From contig OZ244956.1 of NCBI GenBank assembly GCA_965222505.1, positions 4,588,001 to 4,652,000 of the forward strand: a stretch of 64,000 bases of DNA. Direction: 5' to 3'. Within the stretch, counting starts at the first letter, position 1. Each line of letters opens with the position of its first letter. The notes beneath the pieces were generated by a model. It ran no database searches, was not told the origin of the DNA, and saw only the letters and a program-made list of their open reading frames with translations. The position numbers and the translations under genes were made by a program. This DNA is from G965222505 sp965222505. GTDB lineage: Bacteria > Bacteroidota > Rhodothermia > Rhodothermales > DATKEJ01. Positions 35,237 to 44,400 of the stretch are shown here, in pieces.

Positions 35237-35704
35237 ATGAAATACCTTACCCTTCTCTGTATCCTGGCCTTGATGGGCTGTGATCCGACGGCCAACGGCT
35301 CCGCATCGACTCCGGTCTCCGGGGCGCGAGAAATCATTTCAACCGCAGATGCGCCCGAAGCCATTGGGCCGTATTCCCAGGCCGTCAAGGTTGGCAACCG
35401 CATCTATTGTGCCGGTCAGATTGGGCTGAACCCGGCAGACCGGCAACTGGTGGAGGGCGGCATCGTCCAGGAAACCCGCCGGGCCATGGATAATCTCAAG
35501 GCGGTTCTTTCAGCCGGTGGCTTTTCTTTTGCCGATGTCGTTCAGGCCCAGGTGTTCCTCGCCGATCTGAATGATTACGGAGCGATGAACGCCGTCTACG
35601 GCACCTACTTTGAACCCGGCAAAGCCCCGGCCCGTGCCGCCGTACAGGTGGCCCGTCTCCCCCTGGATGCCCGCGTAGAAATCATGGTGCTGGCTGAAAA
35701 ATAG
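35237..35704 (+). CDS. RidA-family lipoprotein
   Basis: A 155-aa protein. Residues 1-15 form a lipoprotein signal (LMGC, Cys15), unusual for RidA proteins, which are normally cytosolic. The mature part is a complete RidA domain (IISTADAPEAIGPYSQAVKVGNRIYCAGQIGLNP). Arg133 in PARAAVQVARLP and Glu148 in ARVEI correspond to catalytic Arg105 and Glu120 of E. coli RidA. By family knowledge it hydrolyses reactive enamine/imine intermediates released by PLP enzymes. The adjacent exported PLP enzyme makes a matching periplasmic pair likely. Repeat unit C begins one base after the stop. Confidence 0.87.
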   Translation: MKYLTLLCILALMGCDPTANGSASTPVSGAREIISTADAPEAIGPYSQAVKVGNRIYCAGQIGLNPADRQLVEGGIVQETRRAMDNLKAVLSAGGFSFADVVQAQVFLADLNDYGAMNAVYGTYFEPGKAPARAAVQVARLPLDARVEIMVLAEK

Positions 35705-35705
35705 G

Positions 35706-35770
35706 GCGCTCGCGGCCGGAAGTGTTGGACCGCAATACGGGAGAATGCCGGGGCCGCTCGCTGGTTTTGA
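35706..35770 (+). repeat. ~68-bp repeat, third unit
   Basis: GCGCTCGCG, the central ACCGCAATAC and the closing GGCCGCTCGCTGG match the two units at 33695-33830, in the same orientation. It starts immediately after the RidA-like stop codon. Confidence 0.6.
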
Positions 35771-35775
35771 GTTGT

Positions 35776-35921
35776 TAGGCCGTGTTGACAATTAAGCGTA
35801 AACGTTGTTTTTGGCCCGTTTCGGGCCGATAACCGGCCCTCTTGGCCCACTCTGCGTTGCATTTCTCCTGAAATGCTAAGGCATTGCAGGAGAAATGCGC
35901 CTTGTCGGCAACAAAAACAAC
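35776..35921. repeat. Nested-palindrome element, possible IS remnant
   Basis: The element begins with TAGGCCGTGTTGAC, which recurs inverted at 34-47. Outer arms GTTGTTTTTG (35804-35813) and CAAAAACAAC (35912-35921) enclose GGCCCG/CGGGCC (35813-35827) and a perfect 12-bp stem, GCATTTCTCCTG/CAGGAGAAATGC (35859-35898). That loop again contains AATGC/GCATT. No transposase is present. It may be a miniature mobile element or a relic of an insertion sequence. Confidence 0.5.
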
Positions 35922-36026
35922 CTCCGAACCTACCCGTCATCTGGAGATTGACGCTAGTTGACGGTATAATTTTTTCCTAACAACATCGAATGCAGTAAAC
36001 GGTAATACTAACAACCAGCGAACAAA

Positions 36027-36179
36027 GTGAGTGTACAACCAACCCTTCTCGGTTTCATCGGCACCGGCGTCATGGGGGCTGCGATGGCGGCCCGGCTTCA
36101 GGCTGCCGGTCATGCCCTCGGGGCGCAAGCGCTTTATCTGGCCTATCGTGCCCTGGATCAAGCAGCATCCGACGGGTAA
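36027..36179 (+). pseudogene. N-terminal relic of an NAD(P)-binding dehydrogenase
   Basis: From a GTG at 36027 the frame encodes LLGFIGTGVMGAAMAARLQ then AAGHALG, the Rossmann start (GxGxMGxxMAxxLxxAG) of the 6-phosphogluconate/3-hydroxyisobutyrate dehydrogenase family. Homology ends after about 30 residues, and a stop comes at codon 51 inside the 3' end of the minus-strand methyltransferase gene. Full-length members are about 290 aa, so this is a fragment created by a rearrangement. Confidence 0.72.
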
Positions 36180-36949
36180 TCCGGAAACCGCAGGATACCC
36201 ATTTTCCACAGGTCCAGGGAGATTGCTTGTGGGTGCTCGGCACACAGCCGATGCCATGCTGGGCGCACGGTGTTGGTCCACGGCTCCACATCATCCAGGA
36301 CGATGCAGGCACGGGGGAGCAGATACGGTTTAATCTGCTGGACATACCGGTAGGCGGCCTCGGCTTCATGGTGTCCGTCAATGAACACCAGATCGAATGG
36401 GCCGTGGGTGTTAAGTACATCCGGCAAGGTGTCCTGAAACCGGCCCGGCACCACCACGCTCGGCTGAGGGCTGAGGGCTTGTAAAGTCGTTTGGGCAGCG
36501 CTGGCCAGTGTAGGATCGCCTTCCAGGGTGACCAGGGTGCCTGCGCCATTCAAGTCCAGCCCCAGACGCAGGTAGGCAGCGGCCACCCCCAGGTTGGTGC
36601 CCAGTTCAAGGATACGCCCGGCTTCAAGGTCACGCACTAGCCGAAACAAAAACAGCGCCCAGGCATGCGGAGAAGCGGCCCGCGCATAAATCGAGGCAAC
36701 GGATCGGGGGGCCTGAGCGGTGGATGCACCGGCACCAAAATCCTGCACCTGTACCAGTGTGGCATCCTGACGCAGTTGATCGCGCATGGGAGTGGTTATG
36801 GCGAGTGCTTCTTGCTCGGCCGCTGTACAGGTCAGGGTGCACACCTTTCGGAAGCGGGTATACAGGTCCTGAGGCATCTGGCGGCGATGCAGGCGAAGCC
36901 GGAGTTGGAGGAACAGCCGCAACAGGGCAGGAGAAAGGGCGTGGTGCAT
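36158..36949 (-). CDS. Class I SAM-dependent methyltransferase
   Basis: A 263-aa cytosolic protein. Motif I, RILELGTNLGVAAAYLRLGL, binds S-adenosylmethionine. GTLVTLEGDPTLASAAQ carries the acidic end of strand 2. FDLVFIDGHHEAEAAYRYV and ACIVLDDVEPWT fit O-methyltransferase-like (Methyltransf_24) proteins. Residues 1-95 are an alpha-helical, Arg/Leu-rich extension. The substrate is unknown. Its 3' end overlaps the dehydrogenase relic on the other strand, so its own C-terminus may have been reshaped by the same rearrangement. It is divergent from the NrnA-like gene. Confidence 0.82.
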   Translation of the reverse strand: MHHALSPALLRLFLQLRLRLHRRQMPQDLYTRFRKVCTLTCTAAEQEALAITTPMRDQLRQDATLVQVQDFGAGASTAQAPRSVASIYARAASPHAWALFLFRLVRDLEAGRILELGTNLGVAAAYLRLGLDLNGAGTLVTLEGDPTLASAAQTTLQALSPQPSVVVPGRFQDTLPDVLNTHGPFDLVFIDGHHEAEAAYRYVQQIKPYLLPRACIVLDDVEPWTNTVRPAWHRLCAEHPQAISLDLWKMGILRFPDYPSDAA

Positions 36950-37083
36950 GGTTTTCAGGGTCGAAGGCGGAAGATAGTCGGCCCCAGGTACCCGGTCAAC
37001 AGGAACCGGAGCAGTAACGAACTTTCGTTGATTGTGAGGCGTTCATACAGTTTTTGCCCTTCCGTACCTCAATCCTATACCGG

Positions 37084-38058
37084 ATGCCCCAGTCTTTTTT
37101 GTCGGCGTTGTTGCAGCACGAGCAGTACGTCATCGTCACCCACTTCCGGCCCGATGGTGATGCACTGGGCTCACAAATTGCCATGGGGTTGTTTCTGCGG
37201 AAACTCGGCAAACGCATCACCATGCTGGGGGATATATTGCCCCGCAACCTGAAATGGATCGGCAAGCATGGATATCGGGTGTACGTGGAATCGGAAGAAC
37301 AGCAGGAACGGATCCGCTCGGCGGATGCCGTGGTGGTACTCGATGCCGGTACCCTGAACCGGCTGGGGAAGATCGGATCGGCTGTGGCGGAGCATCCCAC
37401 GCGGTATTTGATCGACCATCACCCCGATCCGGCAGACGACTTCGTGGCATCCCATTGGCGGACCTCGGCCAGTTCAACCGGGGAATTGATTTACGAACTG
37501 ATCACGGCTCACGACGCGGACCTGATCAACCGGGACATTGCCACGGCGCTCTACGTCGCCATCATGACGGATACCGGCTCGTTCCGATTCAACAGCGTAA
37601 CCCCCCGCGTCCACGAAATCACTGCCGACCTGCTGCATCGGGGTGAACTCAACCCGGCCCCCATTCACGATGCCATATTCAGCAACAACACCCTGGGCGG
37701 CCTGCACCTGTTGGGGGAAGCCCTCCGTTCCATCGACCTGCACTTCGATGGCAAGGTCGCCACGATGATCGTCACCCAACACATGCTGGAAGAAACCGGC
37801 ACCCGCACCGACGAAATCCGGGGCTTCGTCAACCATGCCCTATCCGTCGAAGGCGCGGAAGTCGGCGTCCTGTTCACCGAACTCAAGGGGCACGTCAAAA
37901 TCAGTTTCCGCTCCGAGGGCGATGTGGCTGTTAATGGCTGGGCTGCCCATTTCGGCGGTGGTGGCCACCGCAACGCCTCCGGGGCCTACGTAGAAGGCCG
38001 TTTGAAAAAAGTGGTGTGGAACGTACTGGCGGCTGCTGGAGACTACCTGGATTATTGA
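37084..38058 (+). CDS. nrnA: DHH phosphoesterase, NrnA-like
   Basis: A 324-aa cytosolic enzyme of the DHH/DHHA1 family, which degrades nano-RNA or dinucleotides and often 3'-phosphoadenosine 5'-phosphate. I chose the ATG at 37084; the longer frame begins at a TTG. Metal-site motifs are HFRPDGDALGS, VVVLDAGTLN, YLIDHHPDP (DHH) and IMTDTGSFRF. The DHHA1 domain ends GGGGHRNASGAYVEG. The length matches NrnA (about 315-330 aa). It lies upstream of pepA, separated by the 39-bp repeat and heptamer tract. Confidence 0.9.
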   Translation: MPQSFLSALLQHEQYVIVTHFRPDGDALGSQIAMGLFLRKLGKRITMLGDILPRNLKWIGKHGYRVYVESEEQQERIRSADAVVVLDAGTLNRLGKIGSAVAEHPTRYLIDHHPDPADDFVASHWRTSASSTGELIYELITAHDADLINRDIATALYVAIMTDTGSFRFNSVTPRVHEITADLLHRGELNPAPIHDAIFSNNTLGGLHLLGEALRSIDLHFDGKVATMIVTQHMLEETGTRTDEIRGFVNHALSVEGAEVGVLFTELKGHVKISFRSEGDVAVNGWAAHFGGGGHRNASGAYVEGRLKKVVWNVLAAAGDYLDY

Positions 38059-38075
38059 TAATTTGTAATTGGGCC

Positions 38076-38114
38076 TTTACTTCGTACAGCCGGCTTACGC
38101 CTCGTGTGGTGATT
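38076..38114 (-). repeat. 39-bp dispersed repeat, copy B
   Basis: Inverted copy of 27751-27789 with two differences, again flanked by ATCACCAAT-type heptamers (38105-38169) that run up to the pepA start codon. Confidence 0.75.
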
Positions 38115-38169
38115 GGTGATTTACCAACGCCCAAATCACCAATCATCAATCGTCAATTACCAATCACCA

Positions 38170-39654
38170 ATGAACATCACCCTTTCCTCGGCCCAACTCC
38201 AAAATCTCAAAACCGATCTCTTACTGATTCCCGTGCGGGAAGGGGAGATCGATTTGGCCGCCTATGCCGATGCCTTTGAGGGTGGCGTCCGGCGGGCTAC
38301 GCAGGATGTGACGGGCAAGGCCGGAGAAACCTTGCTGGTTTATCCAGAAGTGAGATCCATCGGGCGCGTTGCCTTTGTCGGATTGGGGGCAGCGGACAAA
38401 CTCACCCCCGAGGCCGTGCGGTTGGCTGCGGCGGCTGGAGCCGGTGCCGTGCGCACCTGCAAGGCTGAACACGTGGCCTGTGTGGTGCCGGAGGTATCGC
38501 TTGACCCTGAAGCTGTGGCCGAAGCGCTGGTGGAAGGTTTCATCCTGGCCAGTTATCAATACACCGTCTACAAGACCAAACCGTCCGAGGCCCCGGCGCC
38601 GGAAACGCTCACGCTGGTTACCTCCCGTGCGCACCGCAAGTCGGTTGAGGCCGGGGTACATACCGGTCAGGCGATTGCCGAGGCCACTTGTTTTGCACGG
38701 GATCTGGTGAACCGGTCGCCGGGAGACCAGACGGCCACCGATCTGGCCGAACACGCGCAAGCCTCGGCCAAAGCCCACGGATATGTGGCTACCGTGCTGG
38801 ACAAGGCCGCCCTCGAAGCCGAAGGGATGGGCGGCATCCTGGCCGTCAACCGGGGTAGTGAAGATCCGCCAACATTTACCATTCTGGAATGGAAACCTGA
38901 AAAGCCGGTCAATGACCAGCCCATTGTGCTGGTTGGCAAGGGGGTAGTGTTTGATACAGGGGGATTGTCGCTCAAGCCCACCAAGGGGTCGATGGATTAT
39001 ATGAAGTGCGACATGGCCGGGGCTGCTGCCGTCATCGGTGCGATTGAAGCCGTGGCGCGGTTGCAGTTGCCGGTTCATGTGATTAGCCTGGTGCCTGCTT
39101 CGGACAACCGGCCCGGCAAGCGGGCGTACTTCCCTGGAGAAGTGGTATACATGCATGACGGCACCTCCGTTGAAGTCCTCAATACTGATGCCGAAGGCCG
39201 CATGTTGCTGGCCGATGCCTTGTCCTACGCCAAACGGTACGATCCGATGCTGGTCGTAGACCTCGCCACGCTGACCGGGGCACAGGTTGTTGCTCTTGGC
39301 TCATTGGCAGCGGCTATCATGACGAGTGAAACGAAGGAAGCCGCCGAACGCTTGAAGGTGTTCCAGGAAGCCGGGCAACGCTCCGGTGATCTGGTAGCCC
39401 CGCTCCCGATGTTCGAGGCGTATGGCGCGCTGCTCAAAAGCGATGTGGCGGATCTGAAAAACATTGGCGGGCGGGAAGCCGGCACGATCACGGCAGGCAA
39501 GTTTTTGGAACACTTCACGGACTATCCGTGGGTGCACATTGATATTGCCGGTCCGGCCTTCCTGAATGCTGAAAAAGGCTACCGAACCAAAGGTGGCACC
39601 GGCTTTGGCGTGCGGCTACTGGTCGCCGTGCTTCGCAAATATTCTGAACAATAA
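38170..39654 (+). CDS. pepA: Leucyl aminopeptidase, M17 family
   Basis: A 494-aa cytosolic aminopeptidase. The ATG at 38170 begins MNITLSSAQL and directly follows a heptamer repeat; no ribosome site is visible. The N-terminal macro-like domain runs to about residue 170. The catalytic domain has the two-metal ligands and catalytic Lys in VGKGVVFDTGGLSLKP, MDYMKCDMAGAAAV and the signature NTDAEGRMLLADAL. GYRTKGGTGFGVRLL near the end is also typical. It removes N-terminal residues from peptides. The length is normal for the family. Confidence 0.93.
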   Translation: MNITLSSAQLQNLKTDLLLIPVREGEIDLAAYADAFEGGVRRATQDVTGKAGETLLVYPEVRSIGRVAFVGLGAADKLTPEAVRLAAAAGAGAVRTCKAEHVACVVPEVSLDPEAVAEALVEGFILASYQYTVYKTKPSEAPAPETLTLVTSRAHRKSVEAGVHTGQAIAEATCFARDLVNRSPGDQTATDLAEHAQASAKAHGYVATVLDKAALEAEGMGGILAVNRGSEDPPTFTILEWKPEKPVNDQPIVLVGKGVVFDTGGLSLKPTKGSMDYMKCDMAGAAAVIGAIEAVARLQLPVHVISLVPASDNRPGKRAYFPGEVVYMHDGTSVEVLNTDAEGRMLLADALSYAKRYDPMLVVDLATLTGAQVVALGSLAAAIMTSETKEAAERLKVFQEAGQRSGDLVAPLPMFEAYGALLKSDVADLKNIGGREAGTITAGKFLEHFTDYPWVHIDIAGPAFLNAEKGYRTKGGTGFGVRLLVAVLRKYSEQ

Positions 39655-39857
39655 GCTAAAGATGCTCGAAAGCGTAACCCCCTCCCCGCTTACTACGTTA
39701 CTAACGTGAACCTGTCGGTTTACTTGCGGGAGTTGCCTTATTGGCATCAGTCGGGCTGCGCCCTCGTGTCGGCTCGGTTTACTCCGTCTGTGCGAAGCAA
39801 GATGTCTCGAAGGGACGGAGGGGATGATGGTTCAAGCACAACAAAAAAAACATACCC
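39655..39857. other. Intergenic region
   Basis: A gap of 203 bases between pepA and the GWxTD gene. I see no gene, clear terminator or repeat. Confidence 0.4.
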
Positions 39858-41315
39858 ATGCGCAGATTCGGAGTTGTATTAGGACTGATCTTCATATTGG
39901 GGATCACGGAAGGACAGGCGCAGGAACGGCGGTATCTTCAAATTGCCGCCCGGCAGATGTCTTCTCAAATCTACTATGAAGCCTTTGCGCTGCCAACAGA
40001 CGGAGACGCGTCTGCGCTGGTTGTATCATTTCGGATTCCGAACGACCGGCTGGTGTTTATGCGCAACCACGAAGGCGAACCCGGTCAGGATTACCAGGCG
40101 GGGGTAGACCTGACGGTCGAGATTTACAAGGACCGCGAGCTGGTTGATGAATACATCTGGAAGCAGAACCATTACGTCGGCACCTATGAAGCCACCACGG
40201 CCAAGACAGCTGATCTGGAAGGGGCCGTAACCTTTGAGGTGGCTCCGGGCCAATATGCTTTTCGGCTGTTGTTCAATGACCTGAACACCGAGCAAAGCGC
40301 GGCCTCTCCCCTGCGGCCCGTAGAGGTACCGGATTTCACACAACCAACCGTCGGCAAAGCCATTCTGGCCGATGACCTGACGGTGGCCGATGGTACACAT
40401 CAGGTTCGGCTTACCAATTTACGAGGGCAGGCCCGGTTTAACGGATCGGCGCGGGCCGTCGTGCCAGTTCACCTGCCGGAAGGCGCAGCTCCAGCAGATG
40501 TCCAACTCCGCTACACCCTGCGCGAACCCGATGCCGAGTTGGTCTACAAGTCGGCGCGGGACCGCCGGAAGAAAATAGAAAGCCAGGCCCGGAAGGCAGC
40601 CCGCAACAAGGAACGTCTCGTGTTTGAAAGTGGAGAAGAAGGGCTCAAAGGTGGAACTGTGGTTCGAGAGGGTACGGTGCCGGTGGCAGGGTGGATACCC
40701 GCTGGCAAGATCTCCGTTGAAGTGGGCATCATTGTCGTAGGCGGGGGCGACGCTGGCGCGAACTACCTGGCTATGATCGACCTGGAAGGCCCCGCACTCG
40801 AAAACGGCACCTACATGCTGGATCTGACGCTGGAAAACCAGGACGGCGAAGCCCTGGCCGAGCGCATGACCCGTGTGGCGACCCACTGGCGGAACATGCC
40901 TTTCTCTCTGTACGACCTGGATGTAGCCTTCGACAACATGCGCTACATCCTCAACAAGAAAGAACTGAAGGCGCTTAAAAAAGGGAACCGCAACGAAAAA
41001 CGGGACCGGTTCCGGGCCTTCTGGAAAGAACGGGACCCCTCGCCTGAAACGGCCTATAACGAACTCATGGCCGAATATTATGAGCGCGTAGACCATGCCG
41101 CCTTCACCTACCGGACCGGCGGTGCTCCGATCCCCAACGGCCTCGAAACCGACCAGGCCAAAATCTACATCGTCCACGGCCCTCCCATGGACGTCAAGCG
41201 TGAACTGCCCCTGGAAGGTGGCGTCCAGGAAACCTGGATCTACGCCGACGGCAAAACCATCGTCTTCCACGCCGATTCCAGCCTGGATACATTCCGCGTC
41301 GTCAAATCTGATTGA
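39858..41315 (+). CDS. GWxTD domain protein
   Basis: A 485-aa exported protein. A signal peptide (MRRFGVVLGLIFILGITEGQAQ) precedes beta-sandwich regions (residues 30-340). The C-terminal GWxTD domain is recognisable from FWKERDPSPETAYNELMAEYYERVDHA through TDQAKIYIVHGPP to ETWIYADGKTIVF. The Gly-Trp of the name is replaced by GLETD. GWxTD proteins are widespread in the Bacteroidota/Ignavibacteria/Rhodothermota lineages, and their function is unknown. A Lys/Arg-rich segment near residues 230-250 (RDRRKKIESQARKAARNKE) could be a coiled helix. The next gene begins about 100 bp downstream. Confidence 0.85.
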   Translation: MRRFGVVLGLIFILGITEGQAQERRYLQIAARQMSSQIYYEAFALPTDGDASALVVSFRIPNDRLVFMRNHEGEPGQDYQAGVDLTVEIYKDRELVDEYIWKQNHYVGTYEATTAKTADLEGAVTFEVAPGQYAFRLLFNDLNTEQSAASPLRPVEVPDFTQPTVGKAILADDLTVADGTHQVRLTNLRGQARFNGSARAVVPVHLPEGAAPADVQLRYTLREPDAELVYKSARDRRKKIESQARKAARNKERLVFESGEEGLKGGTVVREGTVPVAGWIPAGKISVEVGIIVVGGGDAGANYLAMIDLEGPALENGTYMLDLTLENQDGEALAERMTRVATHWRNMPFSLYDLDVAFDNMRYILNKKELKALKKGNRNEKRDRFRAFWKERDPSPETAYNELMAEYYERVDHAAFTYRTGGAPIPNGLETDQAKIYIVHGPPMDVKRELPLEGGVQETWIYADGKTIVFHADSSLDTFRVVKSD

Positions 41316-41416
41316 TTTCAGGATCTGCGTTCGCCGAACCCAATTTTCTTATCACTTTCTTTCCGTTTTGCTGCGTATATAGGAGAACGCCTTTGTTCAT
41401 CCAACTAAAATGCAGC

Positions 41417-44400
41417 ATGTACGGCATCCCTTTACGCGCTTTTTTCGTCAGTATGCTGGCTTTCGGCTTCGGGGTTTCAACCGCCTTGGCCCAGGAAACC
41501 GAAGACACTGATCCCCTCTACGGCAACTACCAGTTCGGCGAAGCTGCCGAAGTGCTGATGGTTTGGGCCGATCCGGGTAACCGGAGCCAGCAGAAGGTCT
41601 ATGACTTCCTGAACCTCAACAACCCGGATCCCAACATCCCGGATGAACTTCAACCTGCCGAACGGCAGACGGTGGATGGGGATCAGGGGGCCTACGGCGA
41701 TGAAAATATGGATGCCATCACCGCCGATTTCGACGGGGATGCGATGACGGACTTCGTTGCGGCCTGGGAAGGCCCGGACCGGTCCATCAACCTGATGCTC
41801 CCCCAGATCAACAGGCGGCAACTGGACTGGGATAACGCCAATGCCCAACAGGTGGCTCCACCGGGATCACTGGTCGAGGAATTTAACAGCCGCTCTGGCC
41901 GGCACCTCGCTCTGGCACCCATCGCGCTGGATGCCGATGCCGAAAAAGAATTTATCCTTGCCTACTGGGCCGCCGACGGCACCATTACGCTGCGGCTCTT
42001 TGACACCGACGCCTCCTTGCAACCCACCGAAATCCTCAACTTCTCGGATGCCGATTTGTCCATGCCCCTCGGGAATAACGGCACAGAAGCCCGGTCCACC
42101 CACTTTGATATCAAAACCGGCGACCTCGACAGCGACGGCACCGATGAGATCATCATCGCCCATGGGGACATCCTGGAATGCAGCCGCAGCCAGGGTTGTT
42201 GGCAACTCAGGCTCCGTGTGTATGACGTAGATGCCACCTCTGGCACCATTGCCCAACGTGCCGAACGCGTCCTTGCCACAAAAGAAGACAACAGTACTGA
42301 ATGGATCTATAATGTGGGGGTGGCCGCCGGACAGTTTGATGCGGATTACCAGGACGAGATCGCCGTAAGCTATGAGCACACCAACAACAGCTCCCAGAGC
42401 CGGTGGTACTTGCAAACCTTCAAGCCCATCTTGGCCCTCGGCCCCGAATTCACCGCCCTCCCCGCCGACCAATGGGGTACCGCCAATGACACCAGCCGGG
42501 TGGAATCGGCCCAGGACGATATGGAGTCGATTCACTCCTCGACGGGCAGCACCGGTTTCCCCCTCACGATGGCGGCCGCCGATTTTGACCTGGACGGCAA
42601 GGACGAACTGGTGATGGCCTACCGGCAGTTGCAGGTCTACGAGATACAGGAGGAGCTGCAATTTAACCGGGTAGCCGGAGGAGGAGATTACGACAGCGAC
42701 AACATCAACCGTACCACCCGCCGCGTCATGGCCCTCGCCGATGTGGATGCCGATAACGACCTCGCCAATAATTCCAACGAATGGCGGCCGGAAATCGTGA
42801 CGGTCCAGTATGAAACCATCAGTGATGACGGCGGCATTAGTGTAGACGGCCAATACCAGATCGCTGTGCACCGCGTGACCCCCGGCACCTTCAACATCGA
42901 AACCCTGGCTACTCTCGAAGACGAACGCGCCGATCCCAGCGGCCTGCGGCCTTTTGCCGTCGCCGCCGGTAACTTCGGGGACAAGGGCGTGCGCGTCGGC
43001 AAGCCCCGCCGGTACCGCCGCACCAACATCCAGCGCCCCCTTGTCATTCTGAACGCCCCGCCGACGCATTTCGACGTGTTCGACGGCAGCAGCTTTGACA
43101 TCAGCCAGTGTTACCTCACCGGGGGCTGTGATTTTGAATCGACGTACTCGACCAGTACCGAACGCACCATTGAGGTCGAGACCGAACTGAAAACCGACTG
43201 GAGTACCTCAGTCGAAGCCTCCGGCGGGTTTGAAATCCCGATCATTGAAGTGGGCGTGGACGTTTCCATAAAAACGACCTACGGAGAAGGCTTCAAAAAA
43301 GTCAACCGCAACCGGGAAACCTTCAAGGTGAGCCAGGCCGTCTCGGCTGTGCGGGATGATTGGATCTATGCCATGATTGTCAACTACGACATCTGGGAAT
43401 ACCCGCTCTACATCAATGGAGAACCCTCCGGCCATCTCGCCGTCGTTATTCCCAAACTGAACACCCGTGCCTGGTTCGACAGCAAAAGCTGGAACGCCCT
43501 CGATTACATCCCGGCGCATGAAGTTGGCAACATCCTGTCCTACCAGCCCATTGCTGCACCCGAAGAAAATGCTTACCTCGCCGAAGCCGTGCGGTGGAAT
43601 ACCGGGGATCAGATCACCGTCAGCGGCAGCTCCGACCTCAGTTGGCGGCTCACCTCGGAGAACGAAACCGAAACCACCACCGAAAACGAAGTCAGCTTCA
43701 AACTCGGCGGTAGTGTCGACCTCGACATTCCAATTCCCTTCATCCCGGATTTTGAACTGGAAGGCGATTACAGCAGGCAGGATGTAAACACCCAGTCGCT
43801 TCGCGTGCGGGACCGCAAGGGGCTGAGTGTAGATCTCGGTGCCATCGACCTGACGGTGGGCAACACCCGCTACGATGTTACGCCTTACGCCTATTGGGCC
43901 ACGAACGGGGCGTTGGTGCTGGATTATGCCGTCTCGCCGGAATTGGCCGCACCGGGATTCGAGGATACATGGTGGCAGCGGCGCTACGGCACCCAACCCG
44001 ACCCGGCCTTCATCCTGCCCTGGCGCTACGACCCGGAGAAAGGGGCCGACATTTCCGAGGCCCAACGCCAACAAACCCGTGAGATCGTCTTCAATCCGGC
44101 AACGCCCGAAGCAGGGTCTGTTGTGACCATCCAGGCTCGCATCCACAACTGGAGCCTGCTCCCGACCACCCGGCCCATCGACGTTCGGTTTTACCTCGGC
44201 GATCCCAACGACGGCGGCGTGCCCATCGTAGGGGTCAATGGGGAGACGGAAGTCAGTGCCGGGCAACTGATAGACCGGGGCAGCAGCATTGTAGAGATGC
44301 AGTGGGAAATCCCGACGGTCCTGCCCACGGCGTTTCCGCGCATCTATGCCGTCATTGATCCCGAAGATGCCGAAACGGAGATCCACGAAACCAACAACAT

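Noticed and set aside
41867..43069. 400-aa minus-strand open frame, and a similar one at 43208-44386
   Set aside because: Both are antisense to the FG-GAP-like T9SS client and have no signal, motif or start context.
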